From positions 29,879,501 through 29,943,500 of the forward strand of contig NC_079880.1 of the NCBI RefSeq assembly GCF_029227915.1: a stretch of 64,000 bases of DNA, written 5' to 3'. A program made the position numbers and the translations under genes. Origin of the DNA: Hydractinia symbiolongicarpus. Its lineage: Eukaryota; Cnidaria; Hydrozoa; Anthoathecata; Hydractiniidae. The stretch's first letter is position 1. Each line of letters starts with the position of its first letter. The notes beneath the pieces were generated by a model. The model worked only from the letters and a program-made list of their open reading frames with translations, was not told the origin of the DNA and did not search any database. Shown piece by piece: positions 58,601 through 64,000 of this stretch.

Positions 58601-61600
58601 CTAAAGCCCATGAGACTTGTAGTTTTTAAAAATGTTTTCATTTTTGATGAGACGCTGAATAAAAGAAGTTTAATCGCCGGCAAACGAAAACCCGCGATTT
58701 CCCGTAAATCCCGGACTCGGCCCGTATAGTCAAAAGTATACAAAGAAAGTACCCAGGGAGTAAACTCATTTCCCGAACGATTTTTAAATTATTTTTTCAC
58801 CACTAAAACGCATGAGACTTGTAGTTTTCAGAAATGTTTTCATTTGTGATGAGACGCTTAATGAAAGTGGTTTAATCGCCGGCAAACGAAAACCCGCGAT
58901 TTCCCGTAAATCCCGGGCTTGGCCCGTATAGTCAAATGTATACAAAGAAAGTACCCAGGGAGTAAACTCATTTCCCGAACGATTTTTTATACTATTTTTT
59001 CACTACTAAAACGCATGAGACTTGTAAATTTCAGAAATGTTTTCATTTTTGATGAGACGCTGAATAAAAGAAGTTTAATCGCCGGCAAACGAAAACCCGC
59101 CATTTCCCGTAAACCCCGGACTCGGCCGTATAATCAAAAGTATACAAAAAACGTACCCAGGGAGTAAACTCATTTCCCGAACGATTTTTTAAATTATTTT
59201 TTCACCACTAAAACGCATGAGACTTGTAGTTTTCAAAAATGTTTTCATTTTTGATGAGACGCTGAATAAAAGAAGTTTAATCGCCGACATACGAAAACCT
59301 GCGATTTCCCGTAAATCCCGGACTCGACCCGTATAGTCAAAAGTATACAAAGAAAGTACCCAGGGTGTAAACTCATTTCCCGAACGATTTTTTAAATTAT
59401 ATTTTCACCACTAAAGCCCATGAGACTTGTAGTTTTTAAAAATGTTTTCATTTTTGATGAGACGCTGAATAAAAGAAGTTTAATCGCCGGCAAACGAAAA
59501 TCCGCGACTTCCCGTAAATGCCGGACTCGGCCCGTATAGTCAAAAGCATACAAAGAAAGTACCCAGGGAGTAAACTCATTTCCCGAACGATTTTTTAAAT
59601 TATTTTTTCACCACTAAAACGCATGAGACTTGTAGTTTTCAAAAATGTTTTCATTTTTGATGAGACGCTTAATGAAAGAGGTTTAATCGCCAGCAAACGA
59701 AAACCCGCGATTTCCCGTAAATCCCGGGCTTGGCCCGTATAGTCGAGTGTATACAAAGAAAATACCCAGGGAGTAAACTCATTTCCCGAACGATTTTTTA
59801 AATTATTTTTTCACCACTAAAACGCATAAGACTTGTAGTTTTCAAAAATGTTTTCATTTTTGATGAGACGCTGAATAAAAGAAGTTTATACGCCGGCAAA
59901 CGAAAACCTGCGATTTCCCGTAAATCCCGGATTCGACCCGTATAGTCAAAAGTATACAAAGAAAGTACCCAGGGTGTAAACTCATTTCCCGAACGATTTT
60001 TTAAATTATTTTTTCACCACTAAAGCCCATGAGACTTGTAGTTTTCAAAAATGTTTTCATTTTTGATGAGACGCTGAATAAAAGAAGTTTAATCGCCGGC
60101 AAACGAAAACCTGCGATTTCCCGTAAATCCCGGACTCGGCCCGTATAGTCAAAAGTATACAAAGAAAGTACCCAGGGTGTAAACTCATTTCCCGAACGAT
60201 TTTTTAAATTATTTTTTCACCACTAAAGGCCATGAGACTTGTAGTTTTTAAAAATGTTTTCATTTTTGATGAGACGCTGAATAAAAGAAGTTTAATCGCC
60301 GGCAAACGAAAACCCGCGACTTCCCGTAAATCCCGGACTCGGCCCGTATAGTCAAAAGTATACAAAGAAAGTACCCAGGGAGTAAACTTATTTCCCGAAC
60401 GATTTTTTAAATTATTTTTTAACCACTAAAACGCATGAGACTTGTAGTTTTCAGAAATGTTTTCATTTGTGATGAGACGCTTAATGAAAGTGGTTTAATC
60501 GCCGGCAAACGAAAACCCGCGATTTCCCGTAAATCCCGGGCTTGGCCCGTATAGTCAAATGTATACAAAGAAAGTACCCAGGGAGTAAACTCATTTCCCG
60601 AACGATTTTTTATACTATTTTTTCACTACTAAAACGCATGAGACTTGTAAATTTCAGAAATGTTTTTATTTTTGATGAGACGCTGAATAAAAGAAGTTTA
60701 ATCGCCGGCAAACGAAAACCCGCCATTTCCCGTAAACCCCGGACTCGGCCGTATAATCAAAAGTATACAAGAAACGTACCCAGGGAGTAAACTCATTTCC
60801 CGAACGATTTTTTAAATTATTTTTTCACCACTAAAACGCATGAGACTTGTAGTTTTCAGAAATGTTTTCATTTGTGATGAGACGCTTAATGAAAGTGGTT
60901 TAATTGCCGGCAAACGAAAACCCGCGATTTCCCGTAAATCCCGGACTCGGCCCGTATAGTCAAAAGTATACAAAGAAAGTACCCAGGGTGTAAACTCATT
61001 TCCCGAACGATTTTTTAAATTATTTTTTCACCACTAAAGCCCATGAGACTTGTAGTTTTTAAAAATGTTTTCATTTTTGATGAGACGCTGAATAAAAGAA
61101 GTTTAATCGCCGGCAAACGAAAACCCGCGATTTCCCGTAAATCCCGGACTCGGCCCGTATAGTCAAAAGTATACAAAGAAAGTACCCAGGGAGTAAACTC
61201 ATTTCCCGAACGATTTTTTAAATTATTTTTTCACCACTAAAACGCATGAGACTTGTAGTTTTCAGAAATGTTTTCATTTGTGATGAGACGCTTAATGAAA
61301 GTGGTTTAATCGCCGGCAAACGAAAACCCGCGATTTCCCGTAAATCCCGGGCTTGGCCCGTATAGTCAAATGTATACAAAGAAAGTACCCAGGGAGTAAA
61401 CTCATTTCCCGAACGATTTTTTATACTATTTTTTCACCACTAAAACGCATGAGACTTGTAGTTTTCAAAAATGTTTTCATTTTTGATGAGACGCTGAATA
61501 AAAGAAGTTTAATCGCCGACATACGAAAACCTGCGATTTCCCGTAAATCCCGGACTCGACCCGTATAGTCAAAAGTATACAAAGAAAGTACCCAGGGTGT

Positions 61601-62762
61601 AAACTCATTTCCCGAACGATTTTTTAAATTATATTTTCACCACTAAAGCCCATGAGACTTGTAGTTTTTAAAAATGTTTTCATTTTTGATGAGACGCTGA
61701 ATAAAAGAAGTTTAATCGCCGGCAAACGAAAACCCGCGACTTCCCGTAAATCCCGGACTCGGCCCGTATAGTCAAAAGCATACAAAGAAAGTACCCAGGG
61801 AGTAAAATCATTTCCCGAAGGATTTTTTAAATTATTTTTTCACCCCTAAAACGCATGAGACTTGTAGTTTTCAAAAATGTTTTCATTTTTGATGAGACGC
61901 TTAATGAAAGAGGTTTAATCGCCGGCAAACGAAAACAAGCGATTTCCCGTAAATCCCGGGCTTGGCCCGTATAGTCGAGTGTATACAAAGAAAATACCCA
62001 GGGAGTAAACTCATTTCCCGAACGATTTTTTAAATTATTTTTTCACCACTAAAACGCATAAGACTTGTAGTTTTAAAAAATGTTTTCATTTTTGATGAGA
62101 CGCTGAATAAAAGAAGTTTATACGCCGGCAAACGAAAACCTGCGATTTCCCGTAAATCCCGGACTCGACCCGTATAGTCAAAAGTATACAAAGAAAGTAC
62201 CCAGGGTGTAAACTCATTTCCCGAACGATTTTTTAAATTATTTTTTACCACTAAAGCCCATGAGACTTGTAGTTTTCAAAAATGTTTTCATTTTTGATGA
62301 GACGCTGAATAAAAGAAGTTTAATCGCCGGCAAACGAAAACCTGCGATTTCCCGTAAATCCCGGACTCGGCCCGTATAGTCAAAAGTATACAAAGAAAGT
62401 ACCCAGGGTGTAAACTCATTTCCCGAACGATTTTTTAAATTATTTTTTCACCACTAAAGGCCATGAGACTTGTAGTTTTTAAAAATGTTTTCATTTTTGA
62501 TGAGACGCTGAATAAAAGAAGTTTAATCGCCGGCAAACGAAAACCCGCGACTTCCCGTAAATCCCGGACTCGGCCCGTATAGTCAAAAGTATACAAAGAA
62601 AGTACCCAGGGAGTAAACTCATTTCCCGAACGATTTTTTAAATTATTTTTTCACCACTAAAACGCATGAGACTTGTAGTTTTCAGAAATGTTTTCATTTG
62701 TGATGAGACGCCTAATGAAAGTGGTTTAATCGCCGGCAAACGAAAACCCGCGATTTCCCGTG
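52420..62762 (-). repeat. Tandem super-repeat: 27-monomer copy then 24-monomer copy
   Basis: 52420-57895 is followed directly by its own copy, 57896-62762. The offset is 5476 bp for marks up to about 56090 (52561/58037, 53443/58919, 55066/60542, 55877/61353) and 4867 bp afterwards (57163/62030). The 609-bp change equals three monomers, present twice in the first copy and once in the second. Otherwise I noticed only two base differences, A/G at 53439/58915 and T/A at 55461/60937. Marks of the block start (TTGTAAATTTCAGAAATG) reappear near 63890, so a third copy may begin near the end of the window. Confidence 0.9.
55877..57094 (-). repeat. 3-monomer internal duplication (609 bp x 2) in the first super-repeat copy
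   Basis: GCCGACATACGAAAACC occurs near 56039 and again near 56648, 609 bp apart, with the surrounding three monomers repeated in order. The second super-repeat copy has this block once (near 61515). Unequal exchange by three monomers in one copy explains the length difference. Confidence 0.88.
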
Positions 62763-64000
62763 AATCCCGGACTCGGCCCGTATAGTCAAAAGTATACAAA
62801 GAAAGTAACCAGGGTGTAAACTCATTTCCCGAACGATTTTTTAAATTATTTTTTCACCACTAAAGCCCATGAGACTTGTAGTTTTTAAAAATGTTTTCAT
62901 TTTTGATGAGACGCTGAATAAAAGAAGTTTAATCGCCGGCAAACGAAAACCCGCGATTTCCCGTAAATCCCGGACTCGGCCCGTATAGTCAAAAGTATAC
63001 AAAGAAAGTACCCAGGAAGTAAACTCATTTCCCGAACGATTTTTTAAATTATTTTTTCACCACTAAAGCCCATGAGACTTGTAGTTTTTAAAAATGTTTT
63101 CATTTTTGATGAGACGCTGAATAAAAGAAGTTTAATCGCCGGCAAACGAAAACCCGCGACTTCCCGTAAATCCCGGACTCGGCCCGTATAGTCAAAAGTA
63201 TACAAAGAAAGTACCCAGGGAGTAAACTCATTTCCCGAACGATTTTTTAAATTATTTTTTCACCACTAAAACGCATGAGACTTGTAGTTTTCAGAAATGT
63301 TTTCATTTGTGATGAGACGCTTAATGAAAGTGGTTTAATCGCCGGCAAACGAAAACCCGCGATTTCCCGTAAATCCCGGACTCGGCCCGTATAGTCAAAA
63401 GTATACAAAGAAAGTACCCAGGGTGTAAACTCATTTCCCGAACGATTTTTTAAATTATTTTTTCACCACTAAAGCCCATGAGACTTGTAGTTTTTAAAAA
63501 TGTTTTCATTTTTGATGAGACGCTGAATAAAAGAAGTTTAATCGCCGGCAAACGAAAACCCGCGATTTCCCGTAAAACCGGGACTCGGCCCGTATAGTCA
63601 AAAGTATACAAAGAAAGTACCCAGGGAGTAAACTCATTTCCCGAACGATTTTTTAAATTATTTTTTCACCACTAAAACGCATGAGACTTGTAGTTTTCAG
63701 AAATGTTTTCATTTGTGATGAGACGCTTAATGAAAGTGGTTTAATCGCCGGCAAACGAAAACCCGCGATTTCCCGTAAATCCCGGGCTTGGCCCGTATAG
63801 TCAAATGTATACAAAGAAAGTACCCAGGGAGTAAACTCATTTCCCGAACGATTTTTTATACTATTTTTTCACTACTAAAACGCATGAGACTTGTAAATTT
63901 CAGAAATGTTTTCATTTTTGATGAGACGCTGAATAAAAGAAGTTTAATCGCCGGCAAACGAAAACCGCCATTTCCCGTAAACCCCGGACTCGGCCGTATA

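Larger units (their letters stand above)
33301..64000 (-). repeat. 203-bp satellite array, reverse-orientation arm, part 2
   Basis: About 151 monomers in the reverse orientation continue to the end of the window with no further insertion. Most are arranged in higher-order repeats listed separately. The stretch about 47930-48720 is the least regular: its units carry several private changes, for example a T-run in TTAATGTTTTTTTTTC near 48035 and TCACCCCTAAAACGC near 48454. It appears to be an older segment caught between amplified blocks. No gene or RNA is seen. Confidence 0.98.

Noticed and set aside
1-64000. CRISPR array
   Set aside because: The period is regular, but the whole 203-bp unit is conserved. 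There are no unique spacers and no cas genes, and the context is eukaryotic.

Overview
The window is almost entirely satellite DNA from a eukaryote. A tandem repeat with a period of about 203 bp (individual monomers roughly 200-206 bp, about 300 copies) fills everything except two nested retroelements. No host protein gene, rRNA, CRISPR array or bacterial feature is visible. Long non-LTR retrotransposon coding sequence, a tRNA-derived SINE-like element and tens of kilobases of higher-order satellite point to an invertebrate animal. The LINE protein and the SINE tail resemble elements I associate with cnidarians and other marine invertebrates, but that placement is a recollection of style, not a database result.

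Layout: (1) 1-15529, satellite in 'forward' orientation, heterogeneous, with short duplications of 2, 8, 11 and about 24 monomers. (2) 15530-18409, a 5'-truncated LINE on the + strand carrying one uninterrupted 911-codon frame (partial endonuclease, reverse transcriptase, C-terminal Cys motif), flanked by a short target-site duplication. (3) 18410-19418, five more forward monomers. (4) 19419-19445, an inversion junction with an 18-bp filler duplication. (5) 19419-32980, the same satellite reverse-complemented, now in cleaner higher-order repeats (3-, 10-, 13- and 2-monomer periods). (6) about 32984-33300, a tRNA-derived SINE-like element with a (TAA)n tail. (7) 33301-64000, reverse-oriented satellite with 14-, 8-, 3- and 5-monomer higher-order repeats, ending in a tandem super-repeat of 27 and then 24 monomers (52420-62762).

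The sequence behaves as a chromosomal structural domain (candidate centromeric, pericentromeric or other heterochromatic array) shaped by repeated unequal exchange, one inversion and two retrotransposition events. The many 60-140 aa reading frames inside the array are by-products of the repeat and are not annotated as genes. Two properties of the monomer may matter for function: a regular row of four GGG tracts on one strand, and, in one monomer class, a motif one base shorter than a CENP-B box core.
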